NCBI RefSeq assembly: GCF_024752305.1
Contig: NZ_JANTHX010000008.1
Coordinates: 134,825-198,824, forward strand
Reading direction: 5' to 3'
Origin: Protaetiibacter mangrovi
GTDB taxonomy: Bacteria; Actinomycetota; Actinomycetes; Actinomycetales; Microbacteriaceae
Length of the DNA: 64,000 nt
Both the position numbers and the translations under genes were made by a program. The notes beneath the pieces are model-generated. The model was not told the origin of the DNA and made no database searches. It worked only from the letters and a program-made list of their open reading frames with translations. Below, piece after piece: positions 16,233 through 26,802 of this stretch (positions are counted from its first letter, which is position 1; each line of letters starts with the position of its first letter).

Positions 16233-17966
16233 GTGAGCATGCCGGACAGCACCTCCTCGGGCACCCCTGCGCCCGCCGTCGACCACAAGCCCCGCTCCCG
16301 CACCGTCACCGACGGCATCGAGGCCACCACCTCCCGCGGCATGCTCCGCGCGGTCGGCATGGGCGACGCCGACTGGGACAAGTCGCAGATCGGCATCGCG
16401 AGCTCGTGGAACGAGATCACCCCGTGCAACCTGAGCCTCGCCCGCCTCGCGCAGGCGGCGAAGGAGGGCGTGCACGCCGGCGGCGGCTACCCGCTGCAGT
16501 TCGGCACCGTCTCGGTCTCCGACGGCATCTCGATGGGTCACGAGGGCATGCACTTCTCGCTCGTCAGTCGCGAGGTCATCGCCGACTCGGTCGAGACCGT
16601 CATGCAGGCCGAGCGCCTCGACGGCTCCGTGCTGCTCGCCGGATGCGACAAGTCGATCCCCGGCATGCTGATGGCGGCGGCGCGCCTGGACCTCGCATCC
16701 GTCTTCCTCTACGCGGGCTCGATCGCGCCCGGCTGGGTGCGCCTGTCGGACGGCACCGAGAAGGACATCACGATCATCGACTCCTTCGAGGCGGTCGGCG
16801 GCGTCAAGGCCGGGATCATGTCGGAGGCGGACGCCCACGCCATCGAGTGCGCCTTCGCGCCCGGCGAGGGTGCCTGCGGCGGCATGTACACGGCCAACAC
16901 GATGGCGTCGGTCGCCGAGGCGCTCGGCCTCTCGATCCCCGGCTCGGCGTCCCCGCCGAGCTACGACCGCCGCCGCGACTACTACGCCCACCGCTCGGGC
17001 GAGGCCGTCGTGAAGCTGCTCGAGAAGGGCATCACGGCCCGCCAGATCCTCACCAAGAAGGCGTTCGAGAACGCCATCGCGGTCGGCATGGCGCTCGGCG
17101 GCTCGACCAACATCGTGCTGCACCTGCTGGCGATCGCGCACGAGGCCGAGGTGGAGCTGACGCTCGACGACTTCAACCGCATCGGCTCGAAGGTGCCGCA
17201 CATCGGCGACCTCAAGCCCTTCGGCCGCTACGTCATGAACGACGTCGACCGCCGCGGCGGCCTGCCCGTCCTCATGAAGGCGCTGCTCGACGCCGGCCTC
17301 ATGCACGGTGACGCGCTCACCGTGACGGGCAAGACCCTCGCCGAGAACCTCGCCGACATCGGACCGATCCCGCCGCTCGACGGGGACGTGCTCCGCACGC
17401 TCGACAACCCGATCCACGAGACCGGCGGCCTCACCATCCTCAAGGGCTCGATGGCGCCCGAGGGCGCGGTCGTGAAGACCGCGGGCTTCGACGCCGCCAC
17501 CTTCGAGGGGCCGGCGCACGTGTTCGAGCGCGAGCGCGCCGCGCTCGACGCGCTGACGAACGGCGAGATCCAGCACGGCGACGTGGTCGTCATCCGCTAC
17601 GAGGGCCCCAAGGGCGGCCCCGGTATGCGCGAGATGCTCGCGATCACGGCGGCCATCAAGGGCGCCGGGCTCGGCAAGGACGTGCTGCTGCTCACCGACG
17701 GTCGCTTCTCGGGCGGCACGACGGGCCTCTGCGTCGGTCACATCGCCCCCGAGGCGGTGGATGCGGGGCCCATCGCGTTCGTGCGCGACGGCGACCGCAT
17801 CCGGGTCGACATCGCGGCGCGCTCGATCGAGCTGCTCGTCGACGAGGCCGAGCTCGCGGCCCGCCGCGAGGGCTGGGAGCCGCTGCCCCCGCGCTACACG
17901 CGCGGCGTGCTCGCGAAGTACTCGAAGCTCGTCCACTCCGCCGCGGAGGGTGCCGTCACCGGCTGA
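16233..17966 (+). CDS. ilvD: Dihydroxy-acid dehydratase
   Basis: A 577-residue IlvD/Edd-family iron-sulfur dehydratase that converts dihydroxyisovalerate and dihydroxymethylvalerate to the keto acids for valine and isoleucine. Cluster ligands are in [26 protein letters not shown] and [12 protein letters not shown]; the C-terminal domain has [19 protein letters not shown]. Start is ambiguous: GTG 16233 has GGGAG seven bases upstream, while ATG 16239 is two codons inside; I prefer 16233. A longer frame would start inside the repeat and is unlikely. It precedes ilvB by about 200 bp. Confidence 0.95.
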   Translation: MSMPDSTSSGTPAPAVDHKPRSRTVTDGIEATTSRGMLRAVGMGDADWDKSQIGIASSWNEITPCNLSLARLAQAAKEGVHAGGGYPLQFGTVSVSDGISMGHEGMHFSLVSREVIADSVETVMQAERLDGSVLLAGCDKSIPGMLMAAARLDLASVFLYAGSIAPGWVRLSDGTEKDITIIDSFEAVGGVKAGIMSEADAHAIECAFAPGEGACGGMYTANTMASVAEALGLSIPGSASPPSYDRRRDYYAHRSGEAVVKLLEKGITARQILTKKAFENAIAVGMALGGSTNIVLHLLAIAHEAEVELTLDDFNRIGSKVPHIGDLKPFGRYVMNDVDRRGGLPVLMKALLDAGLMHGDALTVTGKTLAENLADIGPIPPLDGDVLRTLDNPIHETGGLTILKGSMAPEGAVVKTAGFDAATFEGPAHVFERERAALDALTNGEIQHGDVVVIRYEGPKGGPGMREMLAITAAIKGAGLGKDVLLLTDGRFSGGTTGLCVGHIAPEAVDAGPIAFVRDGDRIRVDIAARSIELLVDEAELAARREGWEPLPPRYTRGVLAKYSKLVHSAAEGAVTG

Positions 17967-18162
17967 CGGTCGCACGCGTGACGAAACGCCCGCGAAACAT
18001 CGGCTAGCATGGCAGGACGATAGACACCCGGGTGGCACAACCAGTCCTGGCGTGGGCGCTGTCCGCACTACGAGCGGATGGCGGCATTCTGATCAGGGCG
18101 ATGACGTCATTCGCGCGCATCCCCCTCGATTCCCACCGACTCCCACCTTCGAGGAACCTCTC
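17967..18162 (+). promoter_or_regulatory. ilvB leader region with possible leader peptide
   Basis: This 196-bp gap contains a -10-like TAGCAT (18004-18009), a small hairpin TCCGC-N7-GCGGA (18062-18078) and the 10-bp palindrome ATGACGTCAT at 18101-18110. An ATG at the start of that palindrome opens a 21-codon reading frame whose TGA (18164-18166) overlaps the ilvB ATG. Attenuation by leader peptides is known for ilvBNC in other actinobacteria; this peptide ([21 protein letters not shown] would be 21 residues: one Ile, three Leu and no Val) is not strongly enriched, so a coupling role or a regulator site is as likely. Confidence 0.35.
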
Positions 18163-19986
18163 ATGACCGCGCCCGCAATCCCCGCGCCCGACGCGCCCGC
18201 GCCCGCTCCGCCCTCGGCGAAGAAGGACGCCCCGCCCATCCTCACCGGCTCCGGCCAGGTGCTCGCCACCCTCGAGAAGCTCGGCGTCACCGACGTCTTC
18301 GGCATCCCCGGGGGCGCCATCATGCCGTTCTACGACGAGCTGATGGCCTCGACCGCCATCCGCCACATCCTCGTGCGCCACGAGCAGGGCGCCGGCCATG
18401 CGGCCGAGGGGTACGCGGCGGCATCCGGACGCGTGGGGGTCGCGATCGCCACCTCCGGCCCCGGCGCCACGAACCTCGTCACCGCCATCGCCGACGCCTA
18501 CATGGACTCGGTGCCGATGCTCGCGATCACCGGCCAGGTGTTCTCGACCTCGATGGGAACCGACGCGTTCCAGGAGGTCGACATCACCGGCATCACGATG
18601 CCGATCACGAAGCACAGCTTCCTGGTGACCGACCCGGCGCAGGTGCCCGCGACCCTCGCCGCGGCGCACCACATCGCGACCACCGGCCGCCCCGGACCGG
18701 TGCTCGTCGACATCACGAAGGACGCGCAGCAGAAGTCGGCGCCCTTCATCTGGCCGCCCAAGGTCGACCTCCCCGGCTACCGCCCGGTCACCAAGGCGCA
18801 CGGCAAGCAGATCCTCTCGGCCGCCGAGCTGCTCGGCGCCGCGAAGCGCCCCGTGCTCTACGTGGGCGGCGGCGTCATCCGCGCGGAGGCGTCGGCCGAG
18901 CTGCTTCAGCTGGCCGAGCTCACCAGCGCACCCGTCGTCACGACGCTCATGGCTCGCGGAGCGTTCCCCGACTCGCATCCCCAGCACCTCGGCATGCCCG
19001 GCATGCACGGCTCGGTTCCGGCGGTGCTCGCCCTGCAGGAGTCGGACCTCATCGTCTCGCTCGGCGCCCGCTTCGACGACCGGGTCACCGGCAAGGTGAC
19101 CGACTTCGCACCGCACGCGAAGATCGTGCACGTCGACATCGACCCGGCCGAGATCGGCAAGATCCGCCACGCCGACGTCCCGATCGTGGGCGACGCGCGC
19201 GAGGTGATCGTCGACCTCATCGACGCGTTCCGCGCGCAGGGCGCGACGCCCGACATCGCGGAGTGGTGGACGCGGCTCGAGCAGCTGCGCGTCAACTACC
19301 CGCTCGGCTACAGCGAGCCGGAGGACGGCCTGCTCTCGCCGCAGCACATCATCCAGCGCATCGGCGAGCTGTCGGGCCCCGAGGCGGTCTACGCGGCGGG
19401 CGTCGGACAGCACCAGATGTGGGCGGCGCAGTTCATCGACTACGAGCGCCCGCACGCGTGGCTGAACTCGGGCGGCGCCGGCACCATGGGCTACGCCGTG
19501 CCCGCGGCCATGGGCGCCAAGGTCGCCGAGCCGGGGCGCCTGGTGTGGGCGATCGACGGCGACGGGTGCTTCCAGATGACCAACCAGGAGCTCGCCACCT
19601 GCACGATCAACGACATCCCGATCAAGGTCGCGATCATCAACAACTCCTCGCTCGGCATGGTGCGCCAGTGGCAGACGCTGTTCTACGACGGCCGCCACTC
19701 GTTCACCGACCTGAACACCGGCCACCTGGACGGCGAGAACACCACCCGGATGGTGCCCGACTTCGTGAAGCTCGCCGAGGCGTACGGCGCCCTCGGCATC
19801 CGCGTCACGAAGAAGGAGGAGATCGACGCCGCGATCCAGCTCGCGATCGAGACGAACGACCGCCCGGTCGTCATCGACTTCGTCGTGAGCCGCGACGCCA
19901 TGGTGTGGCCGATGGTGCCGCAGGGTGTCGGCAACTCGCAGGTGCAGTACGCGCGCGACCACGCGCCCGCGTGGGAAGAGGAGTAA
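18163..19986 (+). CDS. ilvB: Acetolactate synthase large subunit
   Basis: A 607-residue thiamine diphosphate enzyme that condenses pyruvate with pyruvate or 2-oxobutyrate, the first common step of branched-chain amino acid synthesis. The activating glutamate lies in [13 protein letters not shown], the central FAD-binding domain has [10 protein letters not shown], and the ThDP motif is [15 protein letters not shown] with [12 protein letters not shown]. The N-terminus carries a proline/alanine extension of about 25 residues. It starts in an ATGA overlap with the putative leader frame and is followed after four bases by ilvN. Confidence 0.96.
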   Translation: MTAPAIPAPDAPAPAPPSAKKDAPPILTGSGQVLATLEKLGVTDVFGIPGGAIMPFYDELMASTAIRHILVRHEQGAGHAAEGYAAASGRVGVAIATSGPGATNLVTAIADAYMDSVPMLAITGQVFSTSMGTDAFQEVDITGITMPITKHSFLVTDPAQVPATLAAAHHIATTGRPGPVLVDITKDAQQKSAPFIWPPKVDLPGYRPVTKAHGKQILSAAELLGAAKRPVLYVGGGVIRAEASAELLQLAELTSAPVVTTLMARGAFPDSHPQHLGMPGMHGSVPAVLALQESDLIVSLGARFDDRVTGKVTDFAPHAKIVHVDIDPAEIGKIRHADVPIVGDAREVIVDLIDAFRAQGATPDIAEWWTRLEQLRVNYPLGYSEPEDGLLSPQHIIQRIGELSGPEAVYAAGVGQHQMWAAQFIDYERPHAWLNSGGAGTMGYAVPAAMGAKVAEPGRLVWAIDGDGCFQMTNQELATCTINDIPIKVAIINNSSLGMVRQWQTLFYDGRHSFTDLNTGHLDGENTTRMVPDFVKLAEAYGALGIRVTKKEEIDAAIQLAIETNDRPVVIDFVVSRDAMVWPMVPQGVGNSQVQYARDHAPAWEEE

Positions 19987-19990
19987 GGCC

Positions 19991-20500
19991 ATGTCGCATC
20001 ACGTGCTCTCCCTCCTCGTCGAGGACAAGCCCGGTCTGCTGACCCGCGTCGCGGGCCTGTTCGCGCGCCGCGGGTTCAACATCAACTCCCTCGCGGTGGG
20101 CCCCACCGAGATCGAGGGCCTCAGCCGCATCACGGTGGTGGTCGACGTCGAGGAGCTCCCGCTCGAGCAGGTCACCAAGCAGCTCAACAAGCTCGTCAAC
20201 GTCATCAAGATCGTCGAGCTCGACCCGAGCCAGTCGGTGCAGCGCGAGCACCTGCTGATCAAGGTGCGCGTCGACAACACGACGCGCAGCCAGATCCTCG
20301 AGGCCGTGAACCTGTTCCGGGCGCGCGTCGTCGACGTGTCGCCGGATGCGCTCGTCATCGAGGTGACGGGCGACTCGGGCAAGGTGCAGGCGCTGCTGCG
20401 CGTGCTCGAGCCGTACGGCATCCGCGAGATCGCCCAGTCGGGCCTGCTCGCGATCGGGCGCGGCGGCAAGAGCATCACCGAGCGCGTCTACAAGTCCTGA
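19991..20500 (+). CDS. ilvN: Acetolactate synthase small (regulatory) subunit
   Basis: A 169-residue regulatory subunit with an N-terminal ACT domain (HVLSLLVEDKPGLLTRVAGLFARR, continuing with GFNINSLAVG) and the C-terminal IlvN domain (LIKVRVDN ... VVDVSPDALVIEVTGDSGKVQA). It binds the large subunit and normally gives valine feedback inhibition. It lies four bases behind ilvB and about 100 bp before ilvC in the usual ilvBNC order. Confidence 0.95.
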   Translation: MSHHVLSLLVEDKPGLLTRVAGLFARRGFNINSLAVGPTEIEGLSRITVVVDVEELPLEQVTKQLNKLVNVIKIVELDPSQSVQREHLLIKVRVDNTTRSQILEAVNLFRARVVDVSPDALVIEVTGDSGKVQALLRVLEPYGIREIAQSGLLAIGRGGKSITERVYKS

Positions 20501-20521
20501 TACCGCCGCAGGCGGCATCAG

Positions 20522-21622
<1,101 letters not shown>

Positions 21623-21652
21623 CCTGTCGCTGGATCGCGCTGATCTGTCGCG

Positions 21653-21699
21653 AGACATGTCTGCGACCTGAGGGACACCCGCGCGCGGGTGTCCCTCAG
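21653..21699. repeat. Palindromic repeat, family 2, copy 2 (possible ilvC terminator)
   Basis: AGACATGTCT (21653-21662), flanked by GTCGC and GCGAC, is followed by a perfect 13-bp stem CTGAGGGACACCC / GGGTGTCCCTCAG with loop GCGCGC (21668-21699). The module order is the same as in the repeat after otsB (16117-16190). The hairpin, 46 bp behind the ilvC stop, probably also ends transcription although no U-tract follows. Confidence 0.75.
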
Positions 21700-21810
21700 T
21701 CGTCTCCGCTGTCCCTCGGCGAAGTCCGGACTTGTGCGGAGCGGCCCCGGGGCGGTGCAATGGTGCGACCGGTCATTCGGCCGGGTCCTCGACCGCTCCA
21801 CACCACCACA

Positions 21811-24601
21811 GTGCCCGATCGTCCTCTGCTCGAACGCGCCGCCGAACTCGCGGCGATCGACGGCGCGCTCGCGGGAGCGGAATCCGGTTCGACGCGCACC
21901 GTCGTCGTGGTCGGCGAGCCGGGGATCGGCAAGTCGTCACTGCTCACCGAGGGTGCCGCGCTGGCCGTGGCCCGAGGCTTCGACGTCCGTCGCGCGGTCT
22001 TCACCGTCCTCAGTGCGCAGACACCGCACGGCCTCCTCTGGGAGTGGTTCGGAGCGGATGCCCACGACGAGGAACCGGGGCCCGCATTCGACGGCCCGGC
22101 CGAGATGCTCCGCGATGTGCTGCGCGGCGAGCGCACGGCGGAGCCCGTGGCCCTGGCCTATGCGGCCCAGTGGGCGCTGTCCGCGCTCGACGAGGAGCGC
22201 CCCTTGCTGCTGCTCGTGGACGACCTGCAGTGGGCCGACGAGGCCAGCCGCCGCCTGCTGACGACCCTCGTCGCGCGACTGTCCACCGAGCGGATCGCGA
22301 TCCTGATCGCCACGCGTCCGGACCCGGCACTCGACGCGGATCCCGCCGTCGCCGCCATGCTCGCGGGCGCCCGCACCTCGCTGCTGGAACCCCCGCCGCT
22401 CAGCATCACCGCCGTGGGCTCGCTCGCCGAGGGCTCGGATGCCGATGTCGAGCGGGTGTTCGCGGTGAGCGGCGGCGTCCCGTTCTACGTGCGCGAGCTC
22501 ATCGATCACGGCCTCGAGTCGGGCCCCGCACGCATCCGGGAGGGGCTGCGCGCCCGCCTGGCCGCGCTGCCGGATGACGCGCGCACGGTGGTGCAGACAG
22601 CGGTCGTCGTGCCGGAGGGCCTCGCGCCCGCGCTGCTCGCCGATGCCGCGGGGGTCTCGGATGCGCGCCTCGCCGAGCTGATCACCCAGCTCGATGCGGC
22701 GGGGCTCGTGGAGCGCCGCGACGACGTCGTGCGACCCGTCCATCCGATCGTCGTCGAGGGGGTGCTCGCGAGCCTCGACCCCGACCGCTTGGCGCAGCTG
22801 CACGCGCGGGTGGCGGACGCCCTCCGGGAAGCGGGGGCGCCGCTGTCGGCGATCGCCGCGCACGACCTCGAGACGATCCCCGGAGGGGACGCGCGTCGGG
22901 CGGCGTCGCTCGCCGACGCGGCGCGGTTGGCCGCGTCGGGCGGCGTCGCTCGCCGACGCGGCGCGGTTGGCGCTCGAGGCGGGGAACCCCGCCATGGCGG
23001 CGCGGCTCTTCGCCCGGGCGCGTGCCGAGGGCGCGCTCACCGAGCTCGCGGCATCGCAGTGGGTCTTCGACGAGGGCCGCGCCCGTGTGATGGCCGGCGA
23101 GTCGGAGGCGGGCCTCGCCCTCATCCGCGCCGCCGCGCGCGAGGTCGACAATCCCCGTGTGCGCGCGGAGCGCTTCCTGGAGCTCGGTGACGCCGCCTAC
23201 ATGACGAACGACTTCGCGACGGCCGGCGAGTCCTATGCCGCCGCGCGCGCCGCGATCTCGGCGAACGCCGACGTGTCCGACGCCGAGCGCCGGCTGGTGC
23301 TGGCGAAGGTCGCCACGAACGAGCTCGCCTTCTCGAGCGAGCCGATGGGGGCGCTGCTGGCCGAGGTCGCCCAGATCGAGAGCCGGCCGGCCACCGCCGA
23401 CACCGAGGCCGATCGTGCGGTGCTCGCCGTCGTCGCGCTGGCGCTCTCGTTCGCCGGCACGGGAGGCGGCGAGGGCCACGCACGGCGATCGTTGGGTGTC
23501 GTCGCCGAGGGCGGCGCGGACGATCCGATCACCTACGTCGTGTCCGGTGCGCTCAACTGCTACGGCTTCGTCGACGAGGCCGAGGAGTGGCTCTCGGCCG
23601 CCGTCGCCGACGCCCGCGACTCGGGCAGCGTGCAGGGCTTCGGCACGGCCAGCTACGCGCGCGGCGCGCTGCGGATCGCCTACGGGCGGCTGCGCGGAGG
23701 TCTCGCCGACCTGGAGGCCGCCCGCACGACGTCGGAGCTCGGGTGGCGCACCTACTTCCCGGCGATGCAGTACTACCTCGTGAAGGGCTACGTGCGCACC
23801 GGCGAGATCGAACTGGCCGAGCAGGTGGCCGCCCTCGACGCGGGTCCGCAGCCGGCGATGTTCGTCGGCATCGGGCTCGCCGCCCGCCTGCTGCACCTCG
23901 TCGCATCCGGTGCCTACCGCGAGGCCATCGAGTTCGCCGAGGCGAACATCGTGCGCCACGAGAGCGTCATCCCGATGTTCGGCGAGGATTGGCGGCCCCC
24001 GCTCGCGGAGGCCTACGCCGGTGTCGGCGATCTCGCGCGGGCGCGCGAGGTGCTGCGGGAGGCCGTCTCGATGGCGCCGGCCTCGCTGCCCGCACACGGT
24101 CGCGCGGCGCTGTACGTCGCGTCGGCGCGGCTCGACGACGACCCGGAGTCGGCCGAGCAGCTCTATCGGCTCGCCCTCGACCTGGTGGATGCGCGGCACT
24201 ACCAGTGGGCCGAGGCGCATCTCGGGCTCGCCCAGGTGCAGCTGGACCGCGGCCAGCGCGAGGCCGCCCGCCGCCACGCCCGCGAGACCTTCCAGTACGC
24301 GGTGCGCGAGGGTGCCCGACCGCTCGCGGTGCAGGCGCGCTCGGTGGCGGCCCGGGTGACCTCGCCGGACGAGATCCTGCCGCCCGACGAGCGGCTCGCC
24401 CTCCTCAGCCCGAGCGAGCACCGGATCGCGGAGGCGGCGGCGCGCGGGGAGCGCAACCGGGAGATCGCGCGGTCGCAGTTCGTGACGGTGAAGACCGTCG
24501 AGTTCCACCTCGGCAACGTGTACCGCAAGCTCGGCATCCGCTCGCGCACCGAGCTCGCGTCGATCCTGGGGGTCGCGGCCGAGATCGTCGCCGAGGGGTG
24601 A
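21811..24601 (+). pseudogene. LuxR-family AAA/TPR regulator broken by a 40-bp tandem duplication
   Basis: Conceptually a regulator of about 915 residues. The N-terminus has an AAA/NACHT-like ATPase (Walker A GEPGIGKSSLL, Walker B LLLLVDDLQWADEAS), then a helical TPR-rich middle, and a C-terminal LuxR HTH (LSPSEHRIAEAAARGERNREIARS and VKTVEFHLGNVYRKLGI). The frame is lost at about 22932, where a 40-bp unit is exactly duplicated; the shifted frame stops at 23190, giving a 459-residue fragment without HTH. Deleting one copy joins ...SLADAARL to ALEAGNPAMAARLF without a seam. Start GTG 21811 is preferred (TTGTGC-N18-TGCAAT promoter at 21732-21761); an ATG at 21760 is the alternative. Targets are unknown. 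Confidence 0.85.
22892..22971. repeat. Exact 40-bp tandem duplication in the LuxR-type gene
   Basis: Positions 22892-22931 and 22932-22971 are identical. The unit length is 3n+1, so it shifts the frame. The unit contains GGCGTCGCTCGCCGACGCGG and is itself GC-rich with internal near-repeats, favouring strand slippage. Confidence 0.93.
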
Positions 24602-24605
24602 TTCG

Positions 24606-24632
24606 GGGTCTTCCGCCCCGCCGGAAGAACCC
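24606..24632. terminator. Hairpin after the LuxR-type gene
   Basis: GGGTCTTCCG pairs with CGGAAGAACCC (one bulged A) around a short C-rich loop, five bases after the regulator stop. There is no U-tract. It probably separates the regulator from the mannitol-phosphate dehydrogenase gene. Confidence 0.5.
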
Positions 24633-24671
24633 GCCCTGGCCCCGCGCCGGGCGCCGGAGTTGAATGAGACG

Positions 24672-25805
24672 GTGACAGCGACGGCGGTGCACTTCGGGGC
24701 GGGCAACATCGGACGCGGCTTCGTGGCGCCGTTCCTCAGGCAGAGCGGCTACGAGGTGGTGTTCGCGGACGTCAGCGAGGAGCTGATCGGGGCGCTGCAG
24801 GCGCAGCCGAGCTACCGGGTGCACGAGGTGGGCGAGGGCGCGCGCGACCTCGTGATCGACGGGTACCGGGCGATCAACTCGCGCGAGCATCCGGACGACG
24901 TCGCCGCCGAGATCGCCGCGGCCGAGGTGGTGACGACCGCCGTCGGGGCGCGCATCCTGCAGTTCGTCGCCCCGCTCATCGTGGCGGGGCTCGCCCAGCG
25001 TCCCGCGGATGCGAAGCCGCTCGTCGTGATCGCCTGCGAGAACGCGATCGGCGGCACCGACATCCTGGCGGAGGCCGTGCGCGGGCTCGGCGGGGCGATG
25101 GAGCGGGCCGTGTGGGCGAACTGCGCCATCGACCGGATCGTGCCCGAGCAGCACGGCGGCCTCGACGTGACCCTCGAGGCATTCTGGGAGTGGGCGGTCG
25201 ACCGCACGCCGTTCGGCGGCGACGAGCCCGAGATCGTGGGAGTGCACTGGGTCGACGACCTGGAGCCGTACATCGAGCGCAAGCTGTTCACCGTCAACAC
25301 GGGGCATGCCTCGACCGCCTACCTCGGCTACCACCGCGGCATCGACACGATCGCCGAGGCCCTCGCGGTGCCGGAGGTGATGGCCGAGGTGCGCGCGGTG
25401 CTCGCCGAGACGAGCGGCCTGCTGGTGGCGAAGCACGGCTTCACCGCCGAGGAGCAGCAGGGCTACGTCGAGACCACCCTCGCCCGCATCACCAACCCCG
25501 AACTGCCCGACAGCTGCGTGCGCGTGGGGCGCGCCCCGCTGCGCAAGCTGGGCAGGCACGAGCGCTTCATCGACCCCGCTGCGCAGCTGGTCGAGCGCGG
25601 CGAGCCCGCCTGGAACCTGCTCACGGCGGTCGGCGCGGCCCTGCGGTTCGACCCCGCCGACGACCCGGAGGCGGTCGAACTGCAGGCCGCCCTCGCCTCC
25701 GGTGCCGACGCCTCGGCGCTCGCCGCGCAGCTGTGCGGGATCGAGCCCGGTCATCCGCTGCACGAGCCGCTCGTCGAGGTCTTCCGCCTGCGCCTCGAAT
25801 CCTGA
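24672..25805 (+). CDS. mtlD: Mannitol-1-phosphate 5-dehydrogenase family protein
   Basis: A 377-residue polyol-specific long-chain dehydrogenase that interconverts mannitol-1-phosphate and fructose-6-phosphate with NAD. The N-terminal Rossmann motif is HFGAGNIGRGFVAP; the catalytic region is KLFTVNTGHASTAYLGYHRG, with the conserved lysine in the K-x4-N-x2-H pattern (KLFTVNTGH), followed by RITNPELPDSCVRVGRAPLRKL. GTG 24672 is taken as start because the TTG at 24660 abuts the only GGAG; the spacing of 12 is long, so the start is uncertain. No mannitol PTS gene is nearby. Confidence 0.85.
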   Translation: MTATAVHFGAGNIGRGFVAPFLRQSGYEVVFADVSEELIGALQAQPSYRVHEVGEGARDLVIDGYRAINSREHPDDVAAEIAAAEVVTTAVGARILQFVAPLIVAGLAQRPADAKPLVVIACENAIGGTDILAEAVRGLGGAMERAVWANCAIDRIVPEQHGGLDVTLEAFWEWAVDRTPFGGDEPEIVGVHWVDDLEPYIERKLFTVNTGHASTAYLGYHRGIDTIAEALAVPEVMAEVRAVLAETSGLLVAKHGFTAEEQQGYVETTLARITNPELPDSCVRVGRAPLRKLGRHERFIDPAAQLVERGEPAWNLLTAVGAALRFDPADDPEAVELQAALASGADASALAAQLCGIEPGHPLHEPLVEVFRLRLES

Positions 25806-25868
25806 GGCGCCACCTCGTGTCGCCCCGTCCGATGTGCGTCGGGCCGCGGGATGGGGTTGGATCGTGAG

Positions 25869-26348
25869 GTGAGCACCCGCGACCCCGAGCCCGTCGACGA
25901 GACGGACGACGAGGCGCTGCACTGGGCCGGCGACGAGGCGCGCGGCCAGTCGGCCCCGCGACTGCGGGACGACGCGGATGCGGTGGGCGCCCCCGCGGAG
26001 CCCGCGCCGGACGACGAGCCGGCCGAGGCCCCGCGCACGCCCCGCGAGACGGCGTTCCTGGTGGGCACCGGCGCGTTCGGGGTGGTGTACCTCGCCCTCT
26101 CGATCGGCTGGATCTTCTCCGCGCAGCTGCTCAGCTATCCGGGGCTCGACACGCTCGGCGAGATCATGTGGCAGTTCGGCGAGTTCCTCGCCATGATCGC
26201 GGCGGCCCTCTGGTTCGCGGCCGCGATCACGCTCACCCCGGACACGGTCTCCCGCCGCGCCGCGAAGCGCATGATCGCGCTGCTCGTCGGCGCCCTCGTG
26301 CTGATCCCCTGGCCGGGACTGCTCTACTGGATCGGGAGCACCCAATGA
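25869..26348 (+). CDS. Two- to three-helix membrane protein with acidic N-terminus
   Basis: A 159-residue protein of unknown function. The first 65 residues are acidic and proline-rich and probably disordered; then come three hydrophobic segments (FLVGTGAFGVVYLALSIGWIF, FLAMIAAALWFAAAI, MIALLVGALVLIPWPGLL). GTG 25869 is chosen because TTGGAT ends six bases before it, the local leaderless pattern; an ATG at 25851 has no ribosome binding site. It overlaps the next membrane protein gene by ATGA. Confidence 0.65.
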   Translation: MSTRDPEPVDETDDEALHWAGDEARGQSAPRLRDDADAVGAPAEPAPDDEPAEAPRTPRETAFLVGTGAFGVVYLALSIGWIFSAQLLSYPGLDTLGEIMWQFGEFLAMIAAALWFAAAITLTPDTVSRRAAKRMIALLVGALVLIPWPGLLYWIGSTQ

Positions 26349-26677
26349 CCGACGTCGACCGCGAACCCGCCGAGCCGATCGGCCCGCCGCTCGCCTGGCG
26401 CATCGGCGTGGCGGTGCTCTTCGCCGCGCTCTTCGGCTGGTTCGAGTTCTCCGCGGCGAGCAACCTCATCGCGCTCCCGCCGCTCTACTCCGCCCAGGGC
26501 TACGCGGAGTACATCCCCTGGACCACCCTCGTGCTCGGGGTGCTGCTGCCGCCTGTGCTCTACCTCGCGGCCCTGCTGCTCGGGCGCGGGAGGATGCTGA
26601 GCGGCCGGGTGGTCGTGTTCGCCGCGGGACTCGCGGCGACCACCGCGACGGCGCTCACCCTCTACGTGCTGGCCTGA
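26345..26677 (+). CDS. Three-helix membrane protein
   Basis: A 110-residue protein with three predicted helices (IGVAVLFAALFGWFEFSAASN, TTLVLGVLLPPVLYLAALLL, VVFAAGLAATTATALTLYVL). It is translationally coupled to the preceding membrane protein (ATGA) and the pair may form a complex. No family is recognised. Confidence 0.65.
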   Translation: MTDVDREPAEPIGPPLAWRIGVAVLFAALFGWFEFSAASNLIALPPLYSAQGYAEYIPWTTLVLGVLLPPVLYLAALLLGRGRMLSGRVVVFAAGLAATTATALTLYVLA

Positions 26678-26802
26678 GTCCCGGCCCGTCACGGGACGGA
26701 ACGGGCATGCGGCGTCCGATAGGCTGCCTGTGCCGCGCCCGCGCGAGCCGTGGCGTCATCCTCTCGCGGCCTGAGCCGCAGCCCCCGCACGAAGGAACCA
26801 CT

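Noticed and set aside
22892-22971. Programmed frameshifting as explanation of the split LuxR-type gene
   Set aside because: There is no slippery heptamer or downstream structure argument, while an exact tandem duplication explains the shift fully.
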